This document shows, one piece after another, positions 43,244 to 51,751 of a stretch of DNA of 64,000 nt. Position 1 is the first letter of the stretch. Every line of letters starts with the position of its first letter. Below the pieces are notes generated by a model. The model did not search any database, had not been told where the DNA came from, and was given only the letters and a program-made list of their open reading frames with translations. Source of the stretch: an uncultured Oscillibacter sp. (lineage in GTDB: Bacteria > Bacillota > Clostridia > Oscillospirales > Oscillospiraceae); assembly GCA_905200545.1 (NCBI GenBank), contig CAJKKQ010000002.1:62001-126000 (forward strand). Reading direction: 5' to 3'. The translations under genes were made by a program, and so were the position numbers.

Positions 43244-45154
43244 TCAGGGCAGATAGTTCAGGGGATTCTTGGCCACGCCGTTGTAGCGGACCTCGAAATG
43301 GCAGTGGTTGCCGGTGGAGTTGCCGGTAGAGCCCATACGGGCGATCTGCTGGCCCTTGTAGACATGGTCTCCCACAGACACCAGCAGGCTGGAGTTGTGG
43401 CCGTAGTAGGTCACATAGCCGTTGCCATGGCTGATCTGAACCAGGTAGCCGTAACCGCCCATCCAGCCGGCGTAAGTCACGGTGCCACCGTCAGCGGCGT
43501 AGATGGGTGTGCCGTAGCTGCCGGCAATGTCGATGCCCTTGTGGTTGGTGGAGCCGATACCGCCGGGAGAGGAACGGCCGCCGAAGTAGGAGGTGATCCG
43601 CCCGGAGGTGGGCCAGCGGAAGGTACCGGTGGGCAGCCAGGTGGGCCGCTCCTTGGTACCCTGGAGGCGCTGCTCGGTAACAGGCTCCTTGAGGGTCACG
43701 GAGGAGAGGATGGTACGCTGCGTCTCCTCGCCGTTGACGTAGGTGACGTTGGCCACCACATCCGCCGCGCCGTATTCGCCGGCGGATGTGACCTTGTAAT
43801 CGCCCTTGTAGAGGTAGGCGCTGTCGGTGTACTCGATATCGTAGGGGATCTCGTCCACATAGTACTCCCGCTGCTGGACCGTCATGGTGAGGTAGGGCAC
43901 GGAAGCGGAGAGGGTCAGCACCTCGCCGATCTGGAGCTTATCGATGTTGTAGCCGGGGTTCAGAGCCAGCAGCTCTGCGGAGGTGAGGCCGTGGTCCTCG
44001 GCGATCTCAGACCAGGTGTCCCCCTTGACCACGGTATAAGTGACCTCGGCGGTCTTGGTGGAGTAGAGCGTCTCCGCCAGATAGCCCAGGTTCATCACCT
44101 GATCGTTGGGCACATACTCATACTTGACTTCCACATCCTCCGCAAACTCGCAGGAGATGGTGTTCTCATTGGTGGCGGCGTCCTTGAGCTGCTGCAGCAG
44201 CTCCTCCAGCGCGCCCTCATAGGGGGTGGCGCCGATGAGCTCGCCGTCCACGTACAGGCAGTAGGCCTGGGTCACCAGGCCGATCTGATCGGAGAGATCC
44301 TCCTCGAAGGTCTCGCCGTCCACCACTTCCTGGCGGGGCAGCAAAGACGTGGAATACGTCAGCTTGGACGCATCGATGCTCCAGTTCTCCCCCAGGGTGC
44401 TGGTGGTCTGGGCCTCCAGATCCTGACAGGCGGCCTCCGCCGCGCTTCGGGAGCTGACCGCCGCCACAACCTGTCCATCATAGGTGACGGTGGTGCCCAC
44501 CGTATAGAAGGAGAAGAACAGCACCACGGCGGCAAAGCCGCAGCCGGCGCCCAAAAAGGCGGCGGGGTGGATCTTCTTCCCGCCGAAGAGCTTGGGGAAA
44601 CTCTTTCTGGCGCCCCGGCGGCGGCGATGATCCAGCCGCTCCCGCAGGTGAGCGCCCAGCATGGGCACCAGATTCCACACAAACAGCGCCAGCTGGATCA
44701 CCATGCGCTCAGATTCCGGGAAGTTCCGTGCCCGGTTTTCCCGGATGATGTAGCGCCAGTGCCGGATCCGGCCCCGGATCCGCTGGCGCATGGCCTGATA
44801 AAACCGGATGAAGGGGCTCTCCGCCTCGTCGTCTCCCCGGCTCCAGAGCTTCACCCGCTCCGCCAGGCTCTTCTTTCTGGGGGGACGGGCCTCCTGGGCC
44901 TCATCCTGCCAGACCGGCGCTTCCTGGGTGGCCGCTGCAGCCGAACGGGGCTGGGCCTTCTCTTCCAGAGCCTGGGGCTCCTCCCCTGCGGCGCTCTGCT
45001 GGGCGGAGATGATCCGCTTGACGGACAGGCGCACCGTGTCGCTCAGGCGGGAGCCCGCACGGCCCTCTGCCTCCCGGGGGTTCCGGGCCAGGCGTTTGCC
45101 GCCCCGGCCGGAGGTTCCGCCCGGATTGTTACCTCGTTTCAAATCTTCGTTCAT
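43244..45154 (-). CDS. Large membrane-anchored LysM-G5-M23 peptidoglycan peptidase
   Basis: 636 residues. A long basic cytoplasmic N-terminus (about 1-195, with amphipathic Arg/Lys-rich stretches) precedes one membrane helix (about 196-220, AAFLGAGCGFAAVVLFFSFYTVG). Outside lie an unassigned region (220-375), a LysM domain (about 376-422, TYTVVKGDTWSEIAEDHG .. LQIGEVLTL), a G5 domain (about 430-515) and an M23 domain (about 530-636). The M23 ligands HKGIDIAG and GNHCHFEVRYNG are intact. It probably cleaves or remodels cell wall. The 200-residue cytoplasmic part is unusual and could bind a partner. Confidence 0.9.
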   Translation of the reverse strand: MNEDLKRGNNPGGTSGRGGKRLARNPREAEGRAGSRLSDTVRLSVKRIISAQQSAAGEEPQALEEKAQPRSAAAATQEAPVWQDEAQEARPPRKKSLAERVKLWSRGDDEAESPFIRFYQAMRQRIRGRIRHWRYIIRENRARNFPESERMVIQLALFVWNLVPMLGAHLRERLDHRRRRGARKSFPKLFGGKKIHPAAFLGAGCGFAAVVLFFSFYTVGTTVTYDGQVVAAVSSRSAAEAACQDLEAQTTSTLGENWSIDASKLTYSTSLLPRQEVVDGETFEEDLSDQIGLVTQAYCLYVDGELIGATPYEGALEELLQQLKDAATNENTISCEFAEDVEVKYEYVPNDQVMNLGYLAETLYSTKTAEVTYTVVKGDTWSEIAEDHGLTSAELLALNPGYNIDKLQIGEVLTLSASVPYLTMTVQQREYYVDEIPYDIEYTDSAYLYKGDYKVTSAGEYGAADVVANVTYVNGEETQRTILSSVTLKEPVTEQRLQGTKERPTWLPTGTFRWPTSGRITSYFGGRSSPGGIGSTNHKGIDIAGSYGTPIYAADGGTVTYAGWMGGYGYLVQISHGNGYVTYYGHNSSLLVSVGDHVYKGQQIARMGSTGNSTGNHCHFEVRYNGVAKNPLNYLP

Positions 45155-45388
45155 ACAGTCTCCTTCGAAGGGTCGAAAGAAAAATAGTTACAATTTGTTA
45201 CCGCTTTATAATACCCTCTTTTTCCCGGTTCGTCAAGCCTATTTTTACGAAAAAAGTTGCGAATTTCCAAATCTTTTACGATTTTTTCCAACCACAACCC
45301 CTTGTGGGCAGAAACATTGTTCGACACATCCCACAGAAGGACACCCAGGTGCAGTTCATTTTTTTGTTACGAAATTTTTATTTTTTAA

Positions 45389-45416
45389 TTGACCGCCGGA
45401 TTTTGCCGAGTATAAT
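45389..45416 (+). promoter_or_regulatory. Sigma-A promoter of pta
   Basis: TTGACC, a 16-bp spacer, TATAAT. The remaining part of the divergent region 45155-45470 is AT-rich; I see no gene or RNA in it. Confidence 0.8.
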
Positions 45417-45470
45417 AAAAAATAGTATAATTTGTATTCCCAATCTGATATTTTTTCGGGAGGAAGACAC

Positions 45471-46451
45471 ATGTTTGAATTTCTGATTAAAAAGCTCAAG
45501 GCCCATCCCCGCAAGATCGTGTTCACCGAGGGCACCGATGCCCGTATTCTGGAGGCTTCTGCCCGTCTGCTCTCCGGTACGTTCCTGACCCCCGTTCTGG
45601 TGGGCAACCCCGACGAGATTCAGGCTGCCGCCGAGGAGATCGGTTTCAACATCCGCGGCGCCGAGATCATTGATCCCGCCACCTTTGCCGACATGGACAA
45701 GATGGTCGCCACCATGGTGGAGCTGCGCAAGGGCAAGATGACCGAGGAGCAGTGCCGTGCCGCTTTGATGCAGCCCAACTACTTCGGCACCATGCTGGTG
45801 AAGATGGGCTATGCCGACGCCCTGCTGGGCGGCGCCACCTACTCCACCGCCGATACCGTCCGTCCTGCCCTGCAGATCATCAAGACCAAGCCCGGCAGCA
45901 AGATCGTTTCCTCCTGCTTCATTCTGGTGCGTCCCTCCGCTACCGGTGACCGCGAGGTCCTGGCCATGGGCGACTGCGCCATCAACATCAAGCCCACCGA
46001 GGACGAGCTGGTGGAGATCGGTCTGGAGACCGCTGCTACCGCCAAGGTCTTCGGCATCGATCCCAAGGTCGCGTTCCTGAGCTACTCCACCCTGGGCTCC
46101 GGCAAGGGCGAGGACGTGGACAAGATGCGCAATGCCTGCGCCAAGGCCAAGGCCGCTGCTCCTGATCTGGCCATCGACGGCGAGCTGCAGTTCGACGCTG
46201 CCGTCTCTCCCCGTGTGGCTCACACCAAGTGCCCCGACTCCACCGTGGCCGGTCACGCCAACACCTTCATCTTCCCCGACATCAACGCCGGCAACATCGG
46301 CTACAAGATCGCGCAGCGCATGGGCGGCTTCGACGCTTACGGCCCCATCCTGCAGGGCCTGAACGCCCCCATCAACGACCTCTCCCGGGGCTGCAACGCC
46401 CAGGAGGTCTACTCCATGGCCATCATCACCGCCGGCCTGTGCGAGGACTGA
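45471..46451 (+). CDS. pta: Phosphate acetyltransferase
   Basis: 326 residues, the short single-domain type. It converts acetyl-CoA and phosphate to acetyl phosphate and CoA, used with acetate kinase to make ATP. Typical sequences are KIVFTEGTDARILEASARLL, GMADALLGGATYSTADTVRPALQIIKT-like stretch, SSCFILVRP, VAFLSYSTLGSGKGEDV, APDLAIDGELQFDAAVSP, ANTFIFPDINAGNIGYKIAQRMGG and GPILQGLNAPINDLSRGC. GGGAGGA precedes the ATG at 45471. No ackA is adjacent, which is unusual but not rare. Confidence 0.96.
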   Translation: MFEFLIKKLKAHPRKIVFTEGTDARILEASARLLSGTFLTPVLVGNPDEIQAAAEEIGFNIRGAEIIDPATFADMDKMVATMVELRKGKMTEEQCRAALMQPNYFGTMLVKMGYADALLGGATYSTADTVRPALQIIKTKPGSKIVSSCFILVRPSATGDREVLAMGDCAINIKPTEDELVEIGLETAATAKVFGIDPKVAFLSYSTLGSGKGEDVDKMRNACAKAKAAAPDLAIDGELQFDAAVSPRVAHTKCPDSTVAGHANTFIFPDINAGNIGYKIAQRMGGFDAYGPILQGLNAPINDLSRGCNAQEVYSMAIITAGLCED

Positions 46452-46470
46452 GTTCTTTATACTTACAGCA

Positions 46471-46505
46471 AAAGAGAGCGGACGCCATGGCGTCCGCTCT
46501 CTTTA
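46471..46505. terminator. Bidirectional terminator
   Basis: AGAGAGCGGACGCC pairs with GGCGTCCGCTCTCT, followed by TTTATTTT, between pta and the convergent membrane protein gene. Confidence 0.88.
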
Positions 46506-46534
46506 TTTTATAATTGTATGTATATGTCGTGGAT

Positions 46535-47518
46535 TCACGGCTCCCCCTCCGGCAGGGCCGGAAGATCCCCCAGGGCATCCCGGAAAAAGCAGCTGGTCTT
46601 CCACAGGATCACCAGCTCCGCCACCATGCAGCCGATCATTACCACAGCCGCCGCCAAAGCCAGCAGGACAAACAAAAGCCCCAGGCCGCCCAGACTGCCC
46701 AGCAGGATTCCCAGGATCAGGCCGCCCACCGCAGCTCCCAGGCTCCCCAGCACGCATTTGCGCAGCAGCCGCCAGTTGTCAGCCAAATGCTGGGGCAGGG
46801 ACTGAAAAACACTCTGAAATGCGCCGGGCGGTGACGGGACGGCGCTTTGCTCCAGCTCCTCCGCCATAGCCCCGTAAAACAGGCACTGGACCACAAGACC
46901 CACCGCCAGGAGTCCCAGAACAAGCCCCAGAGCCCCCAGTACCACGCCCAACTGTGCATCTTGCGGGATCTGTTCCGCGGAGAAACGGTCTCCCGCCAGG
47001 AACATCCCCACCAGGAGGGCAACACTCACCAGCTGGAGTACCAACTCCAGCCGCCAGAGGGTACGCAGCCGCCGGGACAAAGGTGCCAGCTTCCAGTACA
47101 CCACCAGAAGCCCCAGGCCGGTCAGCACCTCCACCACCGTCACGGCCCCCTGCAATCCCGCGGTGATGCCCAGCTGATCCAGGAGATTCACCGCCCGGGA
47201 GCAAAGAAGCACCCAGAACAGCACCGGCAGCCATTTGGCCAGCACGGGAGTCCGGCGGGCCATACCCGCCCGCCAGTGGGCCTGAAGCTGGGCCTCCTTC
47301 TGGGGCCACTCCTCCCGGCGGCACTGCGCCTCCTGTACCTTGGAGCAGCAAGGCCCGTCGCCACACTGGCCGCAATTCTGCTGCCCCCGGCTGTGGCAGC
47401 ATGCCACCACCTGGCAGCTTCCCCAGAAGGGCTGCCCGCCGGACTCCAGGCAGCCCCGGCAGCCATACTCCTGACGCAGGGAACACGTTTCACACTCCCG
47501 CATACATACGCCGGCCAT
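46535..47518 (-). CDS. Cys-rich (DUF3795-like) domain fused to a membrane protein
   Basis: 327 residues. The N-terminal 60 residues hold at least twelve cysteines (CETCSLRQEYGCRGC, GSCQVVACC, NCGQCGDGPCC), like the DUF3795 zinc or iron-sulfur module found in anaerobes. The remainder has about six hydrophobic segments and a long interhelical stretch (AFQSVFQSLPQHLADNWRLLRKC). Known members are mostly the stand-alone Cys domain, so the fusion is noteworthy. The start might be Met6. Function unknown; a metal- or redox-responsive membrane protein is possible. Monocistronic. Confidence 0.75.
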   Translation of the reverse strand: MAGVCMRECETCSLRQEYGCRGCLESGGQPFWGSCQVVACCHSRGQQNCGQCGDGPCCSKVQEAQCRREEWPQKEAQLQAHWRAGMARRTPVLAKWLPVLFWVLLCSRAVNLLDQLGITAGLQGAVTVVEVLTGLGLLVVYWKLAPLSRRLRTLWRLELVLQLVSVALLVGMFLAGDRFSAEQIPQDAQLGVVLGALGLVLGLLAVGLVVQCLFYGAMAEELEQSAVPSPPGAFQSVFQSLPQHLADNWRLLRKCVLGSLGAAVGGLILGILLGSLGGLGLLFVLLALAAAVVMIGCMVAELVILWKTSCFFRDALGDLPALPEGEP

Positions 47519-47611
47519 AAAAGTCCCTCCTCTGTACAGTCATTGGGGGTATTTTTTTCATTTTATCGGTTTTCCAGGCAGAAGTCATTACAAAGCAGTT
47601 ACAGCCCGCCC

Positions 47612-47640
47612 TTGCAAAGCTGTACTCCGAATGCTACACT
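47612..47640 (+). promoter_or_regulatory. Sigma-A promoter for the amidohydrolase
   Basis: TTGCAA, a 17-bp spacer, TACACT, 28 bp before the start codon. Confidence 0.78.
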
Positions 47641-47667
47641 GGTGCCAAATTGGAAGGAGGTCCGGCT

Positions 47668-49248
47668 ATGTTGGACTATCTGATCCGGAACGCACAGATT
47701 TTGGACGGCTCCGGCGCTCCCGCCGTCTCCGGAGACGTGGGCATATCGGGCGGCACCATTGCCGCAGTGGGCGACCTGGGAGATGTCCCGGCCCATCAGA
47801 TTATTGACGCCGCCGGGCGGACCCTGACCCCCGGCTTTCTGGACATCCACCGCCATGCGGACGACGCCCTGTTCCGTCCCGGCTTCGGCCCTGCGGAGCT
47901 TGCCCAGGGCCTCACCACCGTGGTAAACGGCAACTGCGGCCTTTCCCTCTCCCCGGTGGACGGGCCCTACCGGGCCTCGGTGCTGCAATACCTCTCCCCC
48001 ATTGTGGGAGAGCTGGAAGCCCGCCACTTCCCCAGCCTGGCCGCCTACCGCCGCCAGGCGTGCGCCGCCGGGACCGCCCTCCATGCGGGGACCCTGGTGG
48101 GCATGGGCACCCTCCGGGCCTGCGTAGCAGGCTTTCGGGACGGGCCTCTGACAGACGAAGAATACCGTCAGCTTCACGCTCTCCTGGAGCGGGCCCTGGG
48201 GGACGGCGCCCTGGGCGTCTCCCTGGGACTAGGCTACGCGCCCGAGTGCTTTTACGACACCCCCGGACTCATCCGGGCCTTGGAACCCCTGCGGGATTCC
48301 GGTGTGCCCGTCACCGTCCACATGCGCCAGGAGGGGGACGGCGTGGTGGAAGCCCTGACCGAGATGCTCACCGTGGCCCGGAACCTCCGCACCCCGGTGG
48401 AGATCAGCCACCTGAAGGCCATCGGGCGGCGCAACTGGCGCCGGGCGGTGCCCCGGATGCTGAAGATGCTCTCCCAGGCCCGGCAGGAGGGGCTGGACAT
48501 CGCCTGTGACGTCTACCCCTATCCGGCTGGGTCCACCCAGCTGATCCATGTGCTGCCGCCGGAGTTTCAGGCCGGAGGCATGGAGGCCCTGACGGCCGCC
48601 CTCCGGGATCCGGGCAAGCGTGCGGCCATGCGGGCGCGCATGGAGACGGGGACGGATTTTGAGAACATCTCGCTGCTGGTGGGCTTTGAGAACATCCTGC
48701 CCACCTCCCTCCACGCCCCCGGCGACCGGCCTTACGAGGGAAAATCCCTGGCGGACATTGCCGCCCAGGTGGGCCGGGATCCCTACGACGTATTGTTCGA
48801 CCTTCTGGCCCGGGAGCACTGCGCCGCCTCCATGATCGATCGCATCACGGATCAGGCGGACATCGACGACATCCTCCGTACCCCCTTCTCCTCTGTCATC
48901 TCCGACGCCACCTATCCGGTAGGCGGGCTGCTCCATCCCCGGGTGTACGGCACCTTCCCCCGGGTCCTGGAATCCTATGTCCGGGAGCGGCATGTGCTGA
49001 CATTATCGGAGGCTGTCCATAAAATGACACGCCTTCCGGCGGACCGGCTGGGCCTTGTCCAAAAGGGCCGCATCCAGCCAGGCGCCGACGCGGACCTGTG
49101 TCTCTTCGACCCCGCCGCCATCCACGAGCGGGACACCTGGCAAAATCCGGAGCAGACTGACGCCGGCATGGACTATGTATTTGTATCCGGCGTTCCCGCC
49201 ATTGCGGAGGGGCAATACACCGGAGAGCGGAAGGGAAAAGTGCTGTGA
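47668..49248 (+). CDS. N-acyl-D-amino-acid deacylase-type amidohydrolase
   Basis: 526 residues. It belongs to the amidohydrolase group containing D-aminoacylases and D-glutamate deacylases, which free D-amino acids from N-acyl forms. Metal-site motifs are GFLDIHRHADD, the Cys ligand in TTVVNGNCGLSLSP, VTVHMRQEGDGVVEAL, VEISHLKAIGRRNW and ISDATYPVGG. The last motif contains the catalytic Asp. GGAAGGAGG precedes the ATG at 47668. D-amino acid chemistry would also suit the dcyD enzyme at 20.5 kb, but the two are far apart. Confidence 0.85.
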   Translation: MLDYLIRNAQILDGSGAPAVSGDVGISGGTIAAVGDLGDVPAHQIIDAAGRTLTPGFLDIHRHADDALFRPGFGPAELAQGLTTVVNGNCGLSLSPVDGPYRASVLQYLSPIVGELEARHFPSLAAYRRQACAAGTALHAGTLVGMGTLRACVAGFRDGPLTDEEYRQLHALLERALGDGALGVSLGLGYAPECFYDTPGLIRALEPLRDSGVPVTVHMRQEGDGVVEALTEMLTVARNLRTPVEISHLKAIGRRNWRRAVPRMLKMLSQARQEGLDIACDVYPYPAGSTQLIHVLPPEFQAGGMEALTAALRDPGKRAAMRARMETGTDFENISLLVGFENILPTSLHAPGDRPYEGKSLADIAAQVGRDPYDVLFDLLAREHCAASMIDRITDQADIDDILRTPFSSVISDATYPVGGLLHPRVYGTFPRVLESYVRERHVLTLSEAVHKMTRLPADRLGLVQKGRIQPGADADLCLFDPAAIHERDTWQNPEQTDAGMDYVFVSGVPAIAEGQYTGERKGKVL

Positions 49249-49282
49249 ACGTGCAGCTTTCCCCGCCGCAAAGACTCTTTGC

Positions 49283-49312
49283 GTGACAAAAACCGCCCTT
49301 CCGGCGTACAAT
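49283..49312 (+). promoter_or_regulatory. Promoter for the first XRE-membrane gene
   Basis: GTGACA, an 18-bp spacer, TACAAT, 25 bp before the start codon. Confidence 0.55.
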
Positions 49313-49337
49313 GGGGGAAGCAAAGGAGGCCCGGCCC

Positions 49338-50102
49338 ATGAATGATATCGGCAAGAACATCCGCTTTTTGCGCCAGCAGCGAAACTGGAGCCAGGACCAG
49401 CTGGCGGAGGCCCTGCACGTCACCCGGCAGACGGTCTCCAACTATGAGACAGGCCGGTCCCGGCCGGACGTGGAGATGCTGACCACGCTGGCGGAGGCCC
49501 TGAATGCCGACGTCAAGGAGATTCTCTACGCTCCGGCAGACCGGGAATCCCACCTCCGGCGCCTGCGGCGGTTGGCAGTCAGTGCAGTGGTGACGGTCCT
49601 GCTGGGGGTATTCTATTTTTCCAGTGGCACGTGGGCACAGCGGCTGCTGCAGGAGCGATACTTAGCATTTCCCATATACATGGTGATTTACTTTGTAAAG
49701 CCCCTGTTCTATCTCGTACTAGGGTGGACGCTGGCCCGGGGCTGTCTGACACTGCTGCGGGCAGATCCCCCCACCCGCCGGTGGGCAGTGTGGACCCGGC
49801 GAGCCATTCTGGCAATCATTGTCGTGTGGATAATTGCGATGGCTCCCTGGTTTTGCTATCTGGCCCAGGGTCTGTGGGAGCAGCTGCAATATCTTTGGGG
49901 GAATGGGTCTTTTTCCCATACATCCAGCTTTCGCCTCAATGCGTTTGTGCTCTTTGCGGCCCGTCACCCCAAGGTACTCTCTTTGGGCAGCGCTCTGTGC
50001 GGCGCGGCGCTGGGGATCCTGGGTTTCCCCGGCCACAGGATGGTAAAAGCCACCGCGGAAGCAGATACCACACAGATAGAAAAGAGCAATTCCCCGGAGT
50101 AA
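49338..50102 (+). CDS. XRE-family regulator with membrane domain (1)
   Basis: 254 residues. A Cro/CI helix-turn-helix (NIRFLRQQRNWSQDQLAEALHVTRQTVSNYETG, about residues 5-62) is joined to about four hydrophobic segments. The DNA-binding head is cytoplasmic and the tail membrane-embedded, a type thought to report membrane state or a ligand. AAAGGAGG precedes the ATG at 49338. It is followed by a second gene of the same design, but the two have separate promoters and a terminator between, so they look like paralogues rather than an operon. Confidence 0.85.
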   Translation: MNDIGKNIRFLRQQRNWSQDQLAEALHVTRQTVSNYETGRSRPDVEMLTTLAEALNADVKEILYAPADRESHLRRLRRLAVSAVVTVLLGVFYFSSGTWAQRLLQERYLAFPIYMVIYFVKPLFYLVLGWTLARGCLTLLRADPPTRRWAVWTRRAILAIIVVWIIAMAPWFCYLAQGLWEQLQYLWGNGSFSHTSSFRLNAFVLFAARHPKVLSLGSALCGAALGILGFPGHRMVKATAEADTTQIEKSNSPE

Positions 50103-50120
50103 TTCTCCGGGGAGTTTTTC
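50089..50120 (+). terminator. Intrinsic terminator
   Basis: TCCCCGGAG, loop TAATT, CTCCGGGGA, then TTTTT. Confidence 0.9.
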
Positions 50121-50181
50121 CGTTTTGTATTGGAATTTTGCCGCCGCAACTGCCGGTTGCGGCCTTGTCAAGGCCGCTGGA

Positions 50182-50210
50182 TAGACATTTTCGCCGCCGG
50201 ATGGTACCAT
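50182..50210 (+). promoter_or_regulatory. Promoter for the second XRE-membrane gene
   Basis: TAGACA, a 17-bp spacer, TACCAT, 34 bp before the start codon. Confidence 0.55.
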
Positions 50211-50244
50211 AGCCTCAGAAACGCACCCAAAGGAGGCGGCGGAT

Positions 50245-51084
50245 ATGACTATGGGTCAGCGGCTTCTTGCCCTGCGTACCCAGGCAGGGCTCTCCCAGGA
50301 GGCCTTGGCGGAGCAGCTGGGCGTCTCCCGGCAGTCCATCAGCAAATGGGAGACAGACGGGAGCATCCCGGATCTGGACAAGCTGGTGCGGCTGAGCGAG
50401 ATTTTCGGTGTTACCCTGGATGAGCTGGTAAAGGGAGTGGCAGCATCTGTTCCGATGTCACAATCCGGCACGGACTCCACCACGTCACCACCTTTGACAG
50501 CAGAATCATCTGAAATATTACGTCAACATCGGCAAAAGCTTGCGGGATTGTGCATTTTATTTTGTACCGTGGTACTTTGCCTTTTTCACGGCGGAGTCTC
50601 CGGGCTAATCTTTGTATGGCCTCTGGCGATTTGCGGAATTGCGTGTCTTCTGTGCAAACGGTCTCTAGGGCTGATCTGCGGATGGGGGGCTTGGCTTTAC
50701 CTCTTTATAACCCTAGGGTCTGCACTGCTTTATTTTACTGGCGGAACCCGATTTGACCAACTTTTTGCTCTAATTGTGGCAGTCCCCCTGGGAATCTTAA
50801 CAGGCTGCACCATCCACCATCCGCCCGCTTTACCGGTATGCTGGCTTCTCCTAGCGGTGTTTCTCTATCAATACCGCAACATGTGGTTTCTTCTGGAGCC
50901 CGTAACATACATAGACCTGTTCCGCTTTTCACAGCTGCCCGCCGGAGGAATCTTACTGACGCTGTATTGGATTGCAATGGGGCTTCTTTTATTGGTCTAT
51001 ACAGTACGTTTTGTGTTCCATCAGAAGTCACATACTTCCGGAGCACCGCATTGTAATCACTCAAAAAAGGAATCCGCAGAGTAA
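50245..51084 (+). CDS. XRE-family regulator with membrane domain (2)
   Basis: 279 residues. The N-terminal helix-turn-helix (LLALRTQAGLSQEALAEQLGVSRQSISKWETDG) is a close relative of the preceding gene's. It is followed by a polar linker and about six hydrophobic segments. The membrane half is visibly richer in A+T (many TTT, ATT and TTA codons) than its own head and its neighbours, suggesting weaker selection or foreign origin. AAAGGAGGCGG precedes the start; initiation at the first or third codon is possible. Target genes unknown, no transporter adjoins. Confidence 0.82.
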   Translation: MTMGQRLLALRTQAGLSQEALAEQLGVSRQSISKWETDGSIPDLDKLVRLSEIFGVTLDELVKGVAASVPMSQSGTDSTTSPPLTAESSEILRQHRQKLAGLCILFCTVVLCLFHGGVSGLIFVWPLAICGIACLLCKRSLGLICGWGAWLYLFITLGSALLYFTGGTRFDQLFALIVAVPLGILTGCTIHHPPALPVCWLLLAVFLYQYRNMWFLLEPVTYIDLFRFSQLPAGGILLTLYWIAMGLLLLVYTVRFVFHQKSHTSGAPHCNHSKKESAE

Positions 51085-51103
51085 TGCTCTGCGGATTTTT
51101 TAC
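51069..51103 (+). terminator. Intrinsic terminator
   Basis: AATCCGCAGAG, loop TAATG, CTCTGCGGATT, then TTTT. Confidence 0.9.
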
Positions 51104-51117
51104 GTTCTGTATTCCCT

Positions 51118-51675
51118 TCAACCCTCTTTCCAGACAAACACCGGCATGGGCGGGTCTCCCCGGCGGTTGGCCCAGCGTCCCTCCAGAACGGTGAAGCGCC
51201 GCTGGTCCAGCTTTGCCAGATGAGCAAGCACCGCGTCCCGCTCGGTATAGCCGTTCTCCCCGCCGTAATAGAGGGCGATGGCCATGACACCGCCGGGCCG
51301 CAGCAGCTCCAGTCCCGCGTCGATGGCCTGGAGGGAACTCTCCGCCCGGGTGAAGATCTTGGGGTTACCACCCGGCAGACGGCCGAAGTTGAAGACCACG
51401 CAGTCCACCGTCTCCGGCTCGGCATACCGGGCCATGTGGGCATGGCTGTCCAGGTATACCTCCGCCTGGAGCACCTCTTGGGCCAGCAGGGCTTTGGTCT
51501 GCTCCACCGCCTCCGGTTGGATGTCAAAGGCCAGAACCCGCCCCGTCTCCCCCGCCAGGCGGCACAGCAGGGCGGTATCCCGCCCCTTCCCCGCCGTGGC
51601 GTCGATGCACACCGCGCCGGGACGGACGGTCTGCCGCAGAACTGTATGCACCAGTCCCAGAGTGTTCAGCTGCAT
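51118..51675 (-). CDS. mnmM: MnmM-like tRNA (mnm5s2U34) methyltransferase
   Basis: 185 residues, class I SAM-dependent methyltransferase of the YtqB type, formerly labelled putative rRNA methylase. The Bacillus member MnmM methylates the nm5s2U wobble base of tRNA. Motif I reads CIDATAGKGRDTALLCRLAG, motif II VLAFDIQPEAVEQT, and the family pattern VVFNFGRLPGGNPKIFTRAESS is clear. A GC-rich hairpin without U tract separates it from the upstream GGGtGRT gene, so it may be read from that promoter. A related wobble-modification gene, mnmG, lies at the right edge. Confidence 0.87.
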   Translation of the reverse strand: MQLNTLGLVHTVLRQTVRPGAVCIDATAGKGRDTALLCRLAGETGRVLAFDIQPEAVEQTKALLAQEVLQAEVYLDSHAHMARYAEPETVDCVVFNFGRLPGGNPKIFTRAESSLQAIDAGLELLRPGGVMAIALYYGGENGYTERDAVLAHLAKLDQRRFTVLEGRWANRRGDPPMPVFVWKEG

Positions 51676-51696
51676 GGAATCCCCCTTCTTTCAGTA

Positions 51697-51729
51697 ACAG
51701 ACCCCCGGGGTATGCCCCGGGGGTCTGTT
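51697..51729 (-). terminator. Strong hairpin after the GGGtGRT gene
   Basis: AACAGACCCCCGGGG, loop TATG, CCCCGGGGGTCTGTT. No T run follows on the minus strand, so read-through into mnmM is possible. Confidence 0.5.
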
Positions 51730-51751
51730 TGTGTCTTTGGAAAACGCGTGC

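Noticed and set aside
49338..51084. Prophage immunity region (tandem XRE genes)
   Set aside because: No integrase, phage structural or replication genes adjoin, and both proteins have membrane tails.
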